Shown here: piece by piece, positions 46,612 to 60,488 of the stretch
Layout: each line of letters opens with the position of its first letter
Numbering within the stretch: the first letter of the stretch is position 1
NCBI RefSeq assembly: GCF_032854445.1
Contig: NC_088302.1
Location: 9,233,338 to 9,297,337, forward strand
Source: Liolophura sinensis
Lineage: Eukaryota > Mollusca > Polyplacophora > Chitonida > Chitonidae
DNA: 64,000 nt
Reading direction: 5' to 3'
Notes under the pieces: model-generated
The model's database searches: none
What the model was told of the DNA's origin: nothing
Seen by the model: the letters and a program-made list of their open reading frames with translations, nothing else
Translations under genes and position numbers: made by a program

Positions 46612-48649
46612 CTGAAAGGTAAGACAGTTTTAGCATCATTTTGTACATTTCAATATTAAACAGTCGGTGTGATATAATGGGTTGGAACTGTTCGCGTTCG
46701 TAGAAAGGATACATGTTAGGATTTTGTTCGCGTTTATTTTACGAAGGTTTTAAATGATTAAGTGACAAATGAGGAGTCCGCTGCTAGTAATTGATATTAG
46801 GTCCACTATTATGCAGATGTAGCTTAACTTCAAATTACACCAATACATCTACAAATAGCGTTAACTGTATATCTTATATTTGTGCACGTCATACATGAAA
46901 TGATAAATTTGAATAAAAATACACTTTACTTATTCAAGTACTAGAGTATAGAAGTAACTCCGATAGAAGCCAATGGTTTCATGTTGGTAAATCTATATTT
47001 TGACATACATTCATGCCATCCTTGAAATATAGATTTACCAAAATGAAAGCCTCGACTTTCCTCAACAGCAGTCTTATACCTAAGACTACCTAAGACAAAA
47101 TACTATAACATTGTTTTTATTCCAATTTTGTACATAACTAAACTAAACTAAACAGAACCAAGATCTCTACAAGTATACGACAATGAAGAGAACGAGAATT
47201 TACACCAAAATAAAATAAAGTACCGGTGTAAACATTCACACATATGTAATCAATGTGGTTTCAGTTGAACTGACCTTGTACCAAGGCAAGCACAGTGATA
47301 ATCTGGCTAGAAAGTGCACGTATACAGAACATGGTGGGCAGTGGGCACTCTTAGATAAGGGAGTAAGATCCGATCCTGTGGAATGCTATACTGACAGAAT
47401 TACTCCTTCACGATGTATATTTATATACATACAAATAGACACACCGTGTGCACACGCTAGTTGTGGTAACTGGCGCTTACGTTTCTGTTATACAGTGTTG
47501 TCTTGGATGACCGCACTATTTGTAGTGGTTACCGACAGTGACCGCTCTGGTCAACGTGTTGATATTGGCATGCCTGAACTCGGTCATGCTGTTCTAAGGT
47601 GAGGCAATCTCGTAAGACTTACGGTCACTGTATTACTAATCAATAAAATCATTGTCCGCAGAATCTTCTGACCAGTGGTCAAGCACGAACATGTTCTGAC
47701 CACACCAATTACTCAATTACATAATTGAAGAACAATTCCCAATTAACACGAGTACCTTTTTGTACTCTTTACGTCAAAGCGATATATATATGGACGGCAA
47801 TTGTGTGAATACAGTTTTGTAAACGAGTTCTGGGAATAAGGGAAAGGAACAGAAATGAAATCTAGGAAGTCTAGGCCAATATCTAAACTTTGCATACGTC
47901 TGCTTAACGCATGTAGAATTCTCCCATCAAAAGGGTGCCAATATTTAATGCTGACAATATTTACAGAAGGTTTACTACAGATCACACTAAGCAGACAGAT
48001 TGAACACCATGCAGACAGCCTGACGGTGGGTCTGCAATCTGGAATGTTGCATCTTACTTGCAATCCCATAAACATTTCGTAAGCTCAAATTTCAGTCCTA
48101 ACTCACACAGTAGTGCTTGGTGAAATATATCTTGTGAAGTTAATTATTAACTGATTGATTGATTCGATTTTTCTTTAAAAAGACACTTAGCATCATTCAA
48201 CGATATTTTCAAATAGCCTAATCTCCTGAAATCAAAAATCGAAAAAAAGAAATCAAAGATCATTGTTGCAAAGATCTTCCCACGCTCTCTCATCTGATTT
48301 TAGAATTTTCTGTGTCCATTAAATTTCCAGACCTAGACAAAATGAAAATAATACACATATGCTGGAGCAAGTCTTCAAAAGTGGTATACACCGAATGTAT
48401 AGCGGGATATTTGCCAAATGTAACCAGTAACCATTATCACGAATGTTACTCCTAGGCTTACTTTCGTCCCTTAGCATTGTTTTAATGTTGCTGTGTGTTA
48501 AATGGGATGACAATGCAGCATTCTGAGTAATTCTAGACCAGTGACACCTACTATATTGCAATTACCGCATGTTTTTAACTTAATTCTGCTAAAGATATGG
48601 CTCTAGGGAGCGTGTAATTCGCTACTATTCATCCATTTACATAAAGAGT
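46612..48649. other. stretch without recognised gene
   Basis: The missing 5' exons of the membrane-protein gene may lie here on the minus strand, but none could be identified. A 115-codon + open frame at 47255-47602 and a 110-codon - frame at 47743-48075 have no recognisable similarity and no clear splice context. Confidence 0.4.
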
Positions 48650-48782
48650 CAGAATAAACCCAAACTGAGGTAAACTGAAGAGGCCGTATTTCACCAGTTA
48701 CGTATGACCATTTGTCACGTATCACACTCCTGTCGCTGCTCTGGATTTACCCTCTATGCTGTAAGTCTTTAATTATATTATA
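48650..48782 (+). repeat. dispersed repeat shared with 34255-34365
   Basis: See the copy in TEP intron 33. It is followed by a short (TTATA)n run at 48774-48791. Confidence 0.6.
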
Positions 48783-49085
48783 TTATATTATAAAGACATA
48801 TTAGCAAACCTAAAAAAATACCTTAAAGCATTTAGAAGAACCTCTGGATAAAAGTATTCCAGTGTTCAAAAAAATTAAACACAAAAAAATCAAACAAACA
48901 AAAAGTCATCTCTTGTTGTTTGTTAGTAAGTTGGTATAGTCTCTCAAAGACAAGCAAAACTGAGAATTTAAAAATCATGACACAGTGAGTTTGACGATAG
49001 CCTAAAGATAACTGGAATTTAAACTTCGAATATCTGATGCAACACTGGATCACAAGAGCCCGGGCAGCTCTATGAATAACCAGAG

Positions 49086-49262
49086 ATTGATTTATTTATT
49101 TATTTTATTCATTTGATTGGTGTTTTACACCGTGCTCAGGAATATTTCACTTATATGATGAAAGCCAGCATTATGGGGGAGGAAACCCGGCATTGCCCGG
49201 GAGAAACCCACAGCCATCGGCAGGTTCCTTACAGACCTACCCACATACAGCCAGAGAGGTAG
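49086..49262 (-). repeat. SINE family 1 copy
   Basis: GATTTATTTATTTATTTTAT, GATTGGTGTTTTACACCGTG, AAAGCCAGCATTATGGGGG, then CAGGTTCCTTACAGACCTAC. Ends in the family's TACAGCCAGAGAGG segment. Confidence 0.82.
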
Positions 49263-49371
49263 AACCAGAGATTGCAATATTACAAGTAACAAACTTTACA
49301 TTTGTGGGAATCTTAGAAAACTGGATACACGTATGTCTAGATTATATGTAAACTTGAAAACAATGTAGATT

Positions 49372-51195
49372 AATGGTCCATATGGCAGTGTGAATGCCGG
49401 GTACACTGTCTCTCATATGGTCAATATGGCAGTATGAATGCCGGGTACACGGTCTCCCATACGGCCCATATGGCAGTGTGAATGCCAGTACAATGACTCT
49501 CATATGGTCCATATGGCAGTGTGAATGCCAGTACAATGACTCTCATATGGTCCATATGGCAGTGTGAATGCCAGGTACAATGTCTCCTACACGAACCATA
49601 TGACAGTTTGAATGTCGGGTACAATGTTTCCCATATGGTCCATATGGCAGTGTGAATGCCAGTACAATGTCTCTCATATGGTCCATATGGCAGTGTGAAT
49701 GCCAGGTACAATGTCTCCTACACGAATCGTATGACAGTTTGAATGTCGGGTACAATGTCTCCGATATGGTCCATATGGCAGTGTGAATGCCAGTACAATG
49801 TCTCCCATATGGCCCATATGGCAGTGTGAATGCCAGGTACAATGTCTCCTACACGAACCGTATGACAGTTTGAATGTAGGGTACAATGTCTCCCATATGG
49901 TCCATATGGCAGTGTGAATGCCAGTACAATGTCTCTCATATGGTCCATATGGCAGTCTGAATGCCAGTACAATGTCTCCTACATGAACCATATGACAGTT
50001 TGAATGTCGGGTACAATGTCTCCCATATGGTCCATATGGCAGTGTGAATGCCGGTACAATGTCTCTCATATGGTCCATATGGCAGCCTGAATGCCAGTAC
50101 AATGTCTCTCATATGGTCAATATGGCAGTGTGAATGCCAGGTACAATGTCTCCTACACGAACCATATGACAGTTTGAATGTAGGGTACAATGTCTCCCAT
50201 ACGGTCCATATGGCAGACTGAATGCCGGGTACACGGTCTCCCATATGGTCCATATGGCAGTGTGAATGCCAGTTACACTGTCTCCTACACGAACCATATG
50301 ACAGTTTGAATGTCGGGTACAATGTCTCCCATACAGTCCATATGGCAGACTGAATGCTGTGTACACGGTCTCCCATATGGTCCATATGGCAGTGTGAATG
50401 CCAGTACAATGTCTCTCACATGGAACATATCACAGTTTGAATGCCAGGTTCAATGTCCACATCTGAATGCCGGGTACATGGTCTCCCATATAGTCCATAT
50501 GGCAGTGTGAATGCCAGTACAATGTCTCTCATATGGTCCATATGGCAGTGTGAATGCCAGGTACAATGTCTCCTACACGAACCATATGACAGTTTGAATG
50601 TCAGTACAATGTCTCTCATATGGTCCATATGGCAGTGTGAATGCCAGTTACAATGTCTCCTACACGAACCATATGACAGTCTGAATGTAGGGTACAATGT
50701 CTCCCATACGATCCATATGGCAGACTGAATGCCGGGTACACGGTCTCCCATATGGTCCATATGGCAGTGTGAATGCCAGGTACAATGTCTCCTACACGAA
50801 CCATATGACAGTTTGAATGTCGGGTACAATGTCTCCCATACAGTCCATATGGCAGACTGAATGCTGGGTACACGGTCTCCAATATAGTCCATATGACAGC
50901 CTAAATGCTGGGTAAAATGTCTCCTATATGGTCTATATGGCAGTGTGAACGCCGGGTACACTGTCTCTCATATGGTCTATATGGCAGACCGAATGCCAGG
51001 TACACAGTCTCCAATATAGTCCATATGACAGCCTAAATGCTGGGTAAAATGTCTCCCATATGGTCTATATGGCAGTGTGAACGCCGGGTACACTGTCTCT
51101 CATATGGTCTATATGGCAGTCTGAATGCTGGGCACACTGTCTCCCAAATGGTCCATATGGTAGTCTGAATGTCTCCCATATGGTCTATATGATAT
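49372..51195. repeat. ~44 bp minisatellite, ~41 copies over 1.8 kb
   Basis: The basic unit is CATATGGCAGTGTGAATGCC then AGTACAATGTCTCTCATATG and GTC (43-45 bp). At least two unit types alternate: one ends CTCATATGGTCC, the other CTACACGAACCATATGACAG, and they form recurring higher-order blocks. Each unit carries the palindrome CCATATGG or a variant. Minus-strand open frames up to 181 codons cross it in several frames and are repeat artefacts. Confidence 0.93.
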
Positions 51196-51854
51196 AGTTG
51201 GTCACCCTATAGACAAATAAGCTTACATTTTAACTGAGCTAATAAGCCTCAAGTAGAGTAATATGTTGGTACTAGATTTTATGTCCTAGATGTGGCAAGC
51301 ATTGAAGATATCATTATATTCTGCCAAACTTGCCAAAACATAAGCCAATGTGAATTTCGTCAAAAATCTCTCAAATACAATTTTAAAACTGGCTTTGGCC
51401 CAACACCATGTTTTTTTTGAGCATTAATGTGAAGTTACCGTAATAGTCTGACCGATATTTTATCATCGGCTCCATAATATTGACAAAAAAAAATACGAAA
51501 AAAAAACCCAGACGTTTTGTAAATTTTACACATATTCATGCTGGGTTTTGAATCCTAACATCAGAAAAGCAGAAAACTTTGATTAGTTGTTTCAAAAATT
51601 TTACTTCTCAGATGTGGCGAGCATACATGACAGAAGTTGTCACTGTACTGTAATTTCTGGCAAAACACAATCAATGAAGAAATATAGAAGTTTGGTAACT
51701 TCATCCATGGGAATTGGTTCTTTTTCTCTGCTCCTTGTCCTGTTAGATCCAAGATCATTTAAGACCACAAATTGAATGGACTCGTTTTGATGAGGTATTT
51801 AAGAATTCTTTCAACCTCTGAAGAATAGTTCGTTCTTACAAGTGGGAGATCTGA
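51196..51854. other. 3' flank / 3' UTR region of NSA2
   Basis: No other gene seen. On the minus strand this is downstream of the NSA2 stop codon and will contain its 3' UTR. I saw no canonical AATAAA; a possible AGTAAA lies near 51600. Confidence 0.4.
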
Positions 51855-54800
51855 TCACACCAGCAACACCGCATTTATACATCCATCATTTTCTGGGTTA
51901 TTAGTCACTTGGGCATACTTTCCTGTTTAAAAAAACAAAACACAAAGAAAAACTCTAAAGAAAACACAAGGACTATGAAAGCAGGGCTATAACTATTCCA
52001 CAGTGCAGTTATATGTAATAAACTAGAGCCCAAGGACTGTGAAATTGGCCTATTGCTTGTCCATTTTTATTTTTCTTGTAACTAATGATCAGTTGCCTTC
52101 TAGTACAATTCATTGGTTTTCTTCACCCACAAAGGGCCTATCACTTACTCTGTCTGTAATGGAGGGCCTGATCCCGTCTCATTATGACACGACTTATGAG
52201 AACGCATTGCACCAGAATATCATATTATGATATGCTGTAAGATTGTAGACATTGTCCATTTTTTGGCAACAATGTTGTTACTATTTCTATTTGTTCGGTT
52301 AGTGTGAGCTTGATAATCATTATTTGATTTATTTATTTGGTGTTTTACGCCGCAATACAGAATATTTCACTTATACGACGGCGGCCAGCATTATGGTGGG
52401 AGAAAACTGAACAGTGCCGAGGGGAAACCCATGACCATCCGCAGGTTGTTGAAAGACCTTCCCACTTACGGCCGGAGAGGAAGCCAGCATGAGCTGGACT
52501 CATGGCCTGTGTTACATGATGGTCTCTCCTTCACTCACAGGCCCATAACCAATGAGGTTGTGTGTTCAGATCTCTCTATTGCTGATTTGCCTGTGGCTTT
52601 AAGCCAGTGGGTTCGTCAGATACCAGGAAAGGGTGGAGAGATGTTTCAACTTTCCTCCACCTATCAGCCTCACTCCCATCAATTGTGTGAGTGAAATATT
52701 CTTCAACAAGGCATAACACCAATGAAATAACATTCTTGCAATTATGTTAAAACGTACACAAAACCCAGATTTACTTACCCCATATAACTTTTCCTCCTTG
52801 CGTTACCAGACCTAATTCACTGATGTTCACCTGAAGACACAAAATAACATTCAGTATATAACATTCCTTACACTGACATATTTGATTTAAACTTTTGATT
52901 AAGTGGAAACAAGTTTCTCAGCTTCATCAATGCCAATACCATAATTAGTTGAGCCTTTTCAAAAATAACAAAAGATTCGAGTGCACAAGACAAACTTGAT
53001 TTTTATACACCAAACAGTAAAAATAGATCACATGATGTGTCAAGCATACATCCCTATGTGTAAAGAAAACATCCTTTATAGGATGTGACAAATATATATG
53101 CCTTATGTGATGGGTTCAGAATATATCTCTTACATTTATATGTCAAGGATATATCTCTTGTACGATGTGTTAAAAATATATATGAGGTGTTTGCCCTCTT
53201 CATACCTCTATGACAGTTCCCTTGGTGATGACCCCTAATGATGTATACATGGGAGAGCTGGGGTTTTTCTTCACCCCGATGATAGGCAGACAGAACGTGG
53301 CTTTCAGTTCTGGGTGAGTGACGTGAGCTTTCTTAAAACGCAATGCCTGAAACAAGCATCGTTCATGACAAATAAAATATATATATATACAATTTTGAAG
53401 AAAAAAAATGAGAGAACATGTCATACAAAATAACAAAATAAATAATAATAATGAAAAAAAAAACACTATGCTTTTCAGCCAATGGAATTTCAGATATGCA
53501 TAATACATTGTAATTATGTCTCAAATAGTCTTTGATATGTTTCACTGGTGTAACTGGAGGTGTAACCAGGCATGTGTAACAATGCCTATGGTACTGAGCA
53601 GGATTAACAGCTATCTCTCACAAACTTACCAAGCCTACAAGGACAGTGTAACATTTTAGGAAGGGTGACTTAGATTAAATCAAAGGACTTGAAACATGAG
53701 CTCTGTTGGAAATACAAGACGATGTGCAAATGCTCAAACCCAACAAAATTTACATACGGTAAATGAGCTAAAGTGTTGCCTTGGGACTCGGAAAGTGTAT
53801 CCCATTATTGATGGAGTTGATTGTGGTTCTTACTGACTGGGCACCGTATGAGAGCATCAGGGGTGGGCAGAGGATTATATGGACGGTTCAAGAATGTAAT
53901 AAACAAGCTCCACTGAGCAGTTAGTCTATGCTCCTACTACCAACAGTTCATGTTTTCCTAAGTGTTAATCATAATGATTTTAGTGCATGCACTTCAAACA
54001 GGTTAATTGTTTAATTAGTGTTATTTTGTGATAAATGGGAAGTTGGAGAAAACTGTGATAATTTGGAGATTAAGCCTGATTACCCCAGTACCTTAACCAA
54101 TGTAAAGTGTCATGTCAAATATCCGTTTTTAAACTGCAGGGCTTTCTGTATACACAGCTGTAGCAGAATTTAGCATAAAGGTGAATCAATACTTGCAAAC
54201 TACACCTACCAGCAGGAGAGATGAAGACGCGATCAAAGCCACACCTTAGACTAGCATTTGCACCGCTGCAGCTAAACATTTATTGTTCATTCGGATGTAA
54301 TTTGAAAGACTGTCACCTTCTGCCCATATTTGTAACCATGAATACTTAATTTACCACATACTTAACTGAGTCCCCTCGGATGAAGTTTTGGTCATACAGA
54401 TTGGTTTTATGCCACTTACAATAACAGGACTCCAAATTTCCACCTGTCAATCCACTGATCGCATGATTTTTTCTTGCGAAAAGCAAAGCCATAATCTTAT
54501 CTGTCGCTGAAGACAAATAAATCATGTCTGGGCAAAACTGTATACAGGAAATTATTAACATTTTGTTTATCAAGCCAATGACGGTGCTGTGCGAACTCCT
54601 AATGTGATAAAAACTCAAACAAGTCTCGTTTCCTGACAAGATGGGACTCGTACACAGTGCTACCTAAAAAGAGGTAAAGTATATCGTGGTAGTTTTCAGA
54701 AACATTGCATGGAGTATGTTTTCTGTGTTTAATGGGAGGTTCCCGATATAAAAACATGGGGAAAGGAACTACTCTGCAATAGGACAACAGTTCCGACTGT

Positions 54801-57800
54801 AAAGAAACAAGATGTGTGTGTAGAATGATATACTAAATTGGAATTGCATGGACACGGGAAGCTGGTGACAGATATTTCTCAATGAAATTCATTCTTAGCT
54901 CAGATAGATTTGTACACATATTTGTTGCATAGTAAGGGCTCTCAAAAGACAACCATTAACCAGGTAATGGTGTGAGGTGACTTTCCACACCACTTGTAAG
55001 GTTTGTAATAGACATCGCCTGTCTTAAAACTTTCTTCAATTTCATCCATGGGTATATTTAGAGATGTACGTGTAGGCCTACTGGTCGAGAGATCTTTACA
55101 CCTCACTGTCAGTGACTTGAGCCCATGTGGCGAGGGTTAGCCCCCAGAGCTACTAAGTGCCATGCACGGTAATGAAATGGGCAGGGGGCTAATCGTTCTC
55201 TTCTGTCATCTTACCGCCAACTCAGATTGTGTGAAAGTGAATGACAGTAACTCGAGTGTAAAACTTTAGGCCATTTACCTTAGTGGCAATATGTACCATA
55301 AATCAAATAAAATTATTTTACAAAAGATATCCTTGAATTTTCTGCTAAGACTTTGGACATTACCTTTTAAGAAAATGTCCCAATAAAATCGGCGGTAACA
55401 ATCACCATGTTGAGTACATGCGGTGATAAAACTTAAAAGTTTTTTTTTTTATATAAACAAACGGCAGTCAAATGTAATTTTATTGCTGCATGATGTGTGG
55501 AATGTCATGGCAGTTATCTCAAAAAGCTGTCAGTTTTCTCCCAGTAAGCAACTGTCTTGCATAATTTGCCCTTACCATTGGTCGAATGAATCTTTCAAAT
55601 TTGGGAGGTTTTCTCGTAAAGCCTTCCCCGACATAGCAGGCTTTTGTTACCATCCTCTTCCAAGCTTTTCCTGCAAATGATGATGGCAAAATATGTCATA
55701 AACTGTTTGACTTATTAAAAAACTGCAAATCATTCCGATAATTCTGGATATTTCAACAACTGCTTAAATCATCTTGAATATCATTAATCCTACAGGGTCA
55801 TACATACATTTTTCCATAAATGGTTAATGTATACATACATTTTTCCATAAATGGTTAATGTATACATAAATTTTTCCATAACTGGTTAATGTATACTCAA
55901 GAATTTTCATTTATACGATAACAACACCTACATTGTAGAAGACTGTGCATGTAGTGAATGAAGAAAACAACCAACCTTTGGCAACTTATTGACAACTTTT
56001 CCACCAACTTTCTTCACCACTACTGCCACCAAGAAAACAAGAAAGCAGAGGAATCTTGAAAATTCCCTGTCCAAGAATGGGACTGAACCTATGTATCTGG
56101 TGACTAAAATGCAAGCACTTTAATCCTAAGTTCACAGCCTCTCTTCTTTAGAGTTTGCTAGAAGTCACAACAAATCCCACACTTTCTGTACTGGCGTCAA
56201 AAAGCACAACTGTATAGCACTCACTTTTCGTCTTTCCTGTGCGGACTACTCTGAACACTTCTGCTTCACTGACACCTCTCACCTTAGGGAGGGGAACTTC
56301 CCATTTACCCTGCAATTATACACATATTTATCTGATTGCTGACTAAAAGAATTAAGATGAAATCTTTCTGGTTTGGTAGTTTGTTGTAAAGCCTTCAGTG
56401 ACACAGCAGGATTTTGTCACTGATTTGTCAGTTTTCAAATACATTACTGATGTCAGGTACATGGGTGGAGGAAATCCACACACATTGCCAGGAGTTTAAC
56501 AAAAGCTCAGCTCCAGTAGAATTATTGTGAACTGGATTCAACTAAGTAACCTCATGGGCCAAGAGCTAAATAATGTTTTGACCTCAAATCATGCAGAATA
56601 TAGAAAATTTTACAACCATTACCTATTTGTGTACAAGAAGGTTACACACACTAAGGAGGTTGTTATCATTTTTTTTTTTAAATTGTAAGTTCAAGGATGT
56701 AACCTGTCTGCATCACAAAATATACTGCAAAATGACTGAAATACATCCCACATCGGAGTATCTTCACGCAACTTTAAATTAAATACAAAAATTGAATTTG
56801 TAGAAATATCACGTAATATGTCTCCTTCTAATACGCGTACTATATATTATTACTCAATAAGCTTGCTGTTATTTCTTTAACTTACAGCCTTTTCTTTCCT
56901 CTTCTGTTTGATCATATTTGACAGTACTTTAGCTCTGGACTGTCCCTCCCTGTCCAGCAGGTAGGCCGGCACTGCCCCCTCCGGCACAGCCTCGTCATTC
57001 TTCTGACGTGTCTTCTTCTCCTCGTGCATCTTCAGCCTGAAGAATGTCAATTACTGTATATCACTTGGAATTCAGCATTTTTCAAGTGACACATTTTGGT
57101 TGATCCTGATTTATTTATCCACATTTTAAGGCCACTGATGAATTTTTTTGTAAAGTTTCATTAATTTCTTATAAGGAAAACTTAAGTATTGGCATCAAAA
57201 GTGACATTTAACGCCTTTATTCGCTTCAGAAAGAGCATGTTCACATACCAAACTTTATGTGAAATACAGTATTTCTTTTTTGTTATGCATGTGTACATGA
57301 TATGTGGATATATAAAGGATTGAATTCAGATTTCTGTATTCACTGATCTTTTGTTTATATGTGTATGCTTCAGGCTTAATGATGCTTTAAATATTTTATA
57401 AGTCATAAACATGATGATGTCTCCATGAAGCCATCGTATTCATAATGCTGCCTCACTGGAACACAGTGATGCCGAAAACATCAGCCACGACACCCACCTA
57501 AGTAAAAGATGTTGACCACAAGATAAGTAAATCAGTAAATGGACCATTCCTTTACAGTGAGCAAAAAAAAAACAGTAAGTATTGATGGTATTTGTGCACT
57601 TACAGTTTCTACATATACTTACGTTTTCTTCATCTGGACCTTCTCTGCATGACGTTTCTTGTTGTGTAATTTTGCTCTATGGGAGAAAACAGGCAACAGA
57701 AGATTAGTAAAAATCTTTACTTATCACTTCTAAAAATGTCAAAAGTTCAAAAATTTTATTAGTCAATGAAAAGTGAATAATCAATGGAGTCACTAAATTT

Positions 57801-59780
57801 TCTTTGTTTTTAATTTATTTATTTCATTGTTGCTTAATGCCATACTGAATCATTAGGTGTTTCTGAAATGCACTGACACAAAAATTAACTGCTGAAAACC
57901 AGCAATATTTAAATATTTTTTTTTATTTATTTACCTCAAACCACGTAGTTTCTTTGCCTTTTCTGCCATGAGATGGGGCATTCGGCCCTCCTTTTTCCTC
58001 CTGGAAAGGTAAAAACAAATCAATTTACTTTTGTAACTTCCTATAAAATCTTAAAAACGACAGTTAATAATAATGACATTTCCTTTGAATTCATGACAAA
58101 TATCAACAACTTTGAATACAAAAAACTTTTCCAAAATTGCAGTCTTTCATTTGGGACATGTTAGTAACAGCTAAGCCAGGGATTCCATCCATAAGCTATT
58201 TCATATTATTCTTACTTTCTCTCATGGTAGTCAAGGCGGTAGCCATGTCGCTTACGGTGAAGCTCTATATGTTCGTTCTGAGGCTGAAAAGAAAAACAAG
58301 AAATGTTGAAAAAGTGTATTGATTGGCAGTCAACAAGGAGCTTTCAAGTTTAATCACAATGAAAAGCACAACTTTTCACAAGATATTAGTTTGAGTCAAT
58401 CTTGTCCACTAGTACATATTTATTTAATGATCTCCTTTGATTGTTGTTTAATGCCACACAAATGAAATCATCATTTATATGACGTCCCGGTCTAAGGCCA
58501 AGTTTGAACCTTCACACCATATGCCTCAACGCTGGAATCAAGCTACAGTATAGACTGTTCAAAGCTTTGAGCATCCGGGTTCCTCGCAAGGACCAGGAGG
58601 TGATACATAACATGGAGCTAAATGCCGATTTTTGATGATTTTGAAAGTTTACAATATTACAGGACAACGGAACTAGCATATTTGAAGGCTAGGCACATTC
58701 TGACTACATTTTCAGAAGAAAACTCTTACCTAGAAGTTATTTTTTTCATTATTTTTTGATCAAAATCTTGTTCAAGGCCTATCTCACCTGGGTTAAATTT
58801 GGTTTGTTTTCACCTTCCGCACCCATGTCACGTGACTAAAGAGTGTGCAGATGATTGGCTCAGAGCAGCTGTGACATCACTTAAAAACTATGAAAAGTGG
58901 AGACGGCTCTGCTACTTTTTGACAAGAATAATTAATTTCTTTAGGGGATACATGAAAGGCTTTGGCTGTATTTTTTAATGTGCAGATTATCATGTGTAAT
59001 AACATATAACAGTACAAACACATTTTTCGGCTTTCACTTTGGGGGGTAAAAATGGCTTCAAAGTACAGTTTTGTTCAGGCCCCAGTGGTCAGTCCGGAAA
59101 TTAAGTAGCTTGCAGTGGTGACGCCAACGATGACCCATGTTTAAAAAGAACTCTGTGGGGGGCCAGACCGAATGGGCCTGGCCAAATAGTGGCGTGGGTG
59201 TTGGGAACAGACAGAATGTGGGCCAGTGTAGGGGCCTGAAGGAGGTAATAAGCTGGCCCCAAGAAACCATATTCAATATCTGTATACATGTCGCCTTGCC
59301 CACACTGTAGCGAAACGGTTCACCAAGATCTTCAGGGGGTGTTCACCGAGTTCCAAGCAAGATAAACGATGATGTAATTTGTGAAAAAGCAAACCGTTGA
59401 CAGAAAATATGCATAATATAGTGGGGTAATTAACAGGTATAAAAAAAATCCCCAAAATGAAATATTTTTAACAAAAATTCTGGGACATAATTTTCTTCAT
59501 TTGGCGAAGAAACAATCTTTGTTTGATAGTTCCTTTTCATGTATCCTACAATATATAGAAAAACGCTATGCAGTTAAAGTTAATATGAAATGTACTAGTG
59601 AAAAAATAAAACAACGTTCGTCAGGTTTCATAAACGTATGTATCAGTTTAACAGTTCGGTATATTACAACAACAACAAATCACATCGACACATGGCTCTA
59701 CGTCAATGGTTTAATACTGATCAGTAAGATATTGACCCAGAGTCATTTACACAACATAACCATAAATGAGAACTTACCAT
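51855..59780 (-). CDS. NSA2: ribosome biogenesis protein NSA2 homologue (complete, 10 exons)
   Basis: A nuclear/nucleolar pre-60S assembly factor (also known as TINP1). Exons in transcript order: 59780-59778 (ATG only), 58283-58216, 58000-57935, 57676-57623, 57036-56886, 56309-56225, 55670-55576, 53346-53206, 52830-52779, 51922-51855. All borders are GT..AG, phases agree, and the total is 783 nt, exactly the 260 residues of human NSA2. Near-identical blocks include [67 protein letters not shown] and [20 protein letters not shown]. The end CINAVLLV is the family's C-terminus. The start is fixed by the ATG placed directly before a donor, as M-PQNE requires. No lesions seen; likely essential and conserved. 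Confidence 0.96.
52321..52500 (-). repeat. SINE family 1 copy in NSA2 intron 9
   Basis: ATTTATTTGGTGTTTTACGC, CGGCGGCCAGCATTATGGTG, CATCCGCAGGTTG, GGCCGGAGAGGAAGCC and AGCATGAGCTGGACTCATGG. The tRNA-like head is missing. Confidence 0.88.
55801..55893. repeat. 31 bp tandem repeat, 3 copies
   Basis: TACATACATTTTTCCATAAA followed by TGGTTAATGTA, starting at 55801, 55832 and 55863. In NSA2 intron 6. Confidence 0.9.
56031..56105 (-). repeat. tRNA-derived repeat shared with 63590-63655
   Basis: AAGAAAGCAGAGGAATCTTG, AAAATTCCCTGTCCAAGAATG and GGACTGAACCTATG correspond to the 63.6 kb copy. On the minus strand GGTTCAGTCCC is B-box-like. Confidence 0.5.
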
Positions 59781-59900
59781 TTTGGTGTTGTTTCTGTCTC
59801 CCTTTTGAAGGAGAAATCGAGATGTTGATCTATAATTTCAACCTGACGTGAAACCACATCACCAAGTCGCGTGGTGGGAAAGTGAAAAGGAAGTTGTCAT
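59781..59900 (-). promoter_or_regulatory. NSA2 5' UTR and possible pyrimidine-rich start region
   Basis: On the minus strand the 5' flank contains CTTCCTTTTCACTTTCCCACC at about 59870-59890, 90-110 bases upstream of the ATG. Pyrimidine tracts at the cap site (5' TOP) are common in ribosome-related genes. The assignment is inference from position and composition only. Confidence 0.3.
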
Positions 59901-60488
59901 TTGGAACTCTCCACAATTCGGGATTGCGTTTTAGGGTTATCTCCCCTCGCATGAGACATGTATCTGAATAGACATTTCAATTTAAAATCGCACATAGGAC
60001 CCCTGCTTTTCACTTTGTCTATCTTTGCATAGAGAAATTTTACTATGTTACAATATTTAAAATATAGTATTATAAATGTATGAATTTCCCAGTATGTGTT
60101 GGTTTTTTGAAAATTTACATTTTCTCAGTTAGCCTATATAGACCTAGGCCCAACAAATTAGAATTAGGTTGGGTGAAAGCCATATGTTTCAACGAGCTAA
60201 GAAGTGCATTACTGAGTGAGGACACATTAAGAAAACAACACATGTTCTCTCAGAAATTCTAATTAAATGAATGCAACAGCACCGTGTTATGTATAAATAT
60301 GCCATTTTGGTGGATCAAAATCGATTGGGACATAACGCATCATTTATATAGGCCAATATAGGCCTATATGCAGAGAAGCTTACGGTACTAAAATGATTTG
60401 AAAAATGTTCGTTTAGAGACATATTAGCCAAAAACATAAAGGTCTAGGTCTATATATATAGGCGTTATGAAAATAGCTAACCTTGTCA
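59901..60488. other. intergenic, NSA2 upstream region
   Basis: AT-rich. No exon was found. It separates the NSA2 start from the stop codon of the preceding minus-strand gene by about 0.7 kb, so the two genes lie head to tail. Confidence 0.4.

Noticed and set aside
47255..47602. 115-codon + strand open frame
   Set aside because: No recognisable domain, no splice context and composition like the surrounding intergenic DNA.
50416..50961. 181-codon and similar minus-strand open frames at 49.3-51 kb
   Set aside because: Produced by the 44 bp repeat, with the same peptide motifs in several overlapping frames.
37579..51195. CRISPR array interpretation of the regular repeats
   Set aside because: Repeats are head-to-tail without unique spacers, and the genome is eukaryotic.
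59058..59303. 81-codon minus-strand open frame in NSA2 intron 1
   Set aside because: GC-richer than its surroundings, but no similarity recognised and no splice sites that would join it to NSA2.
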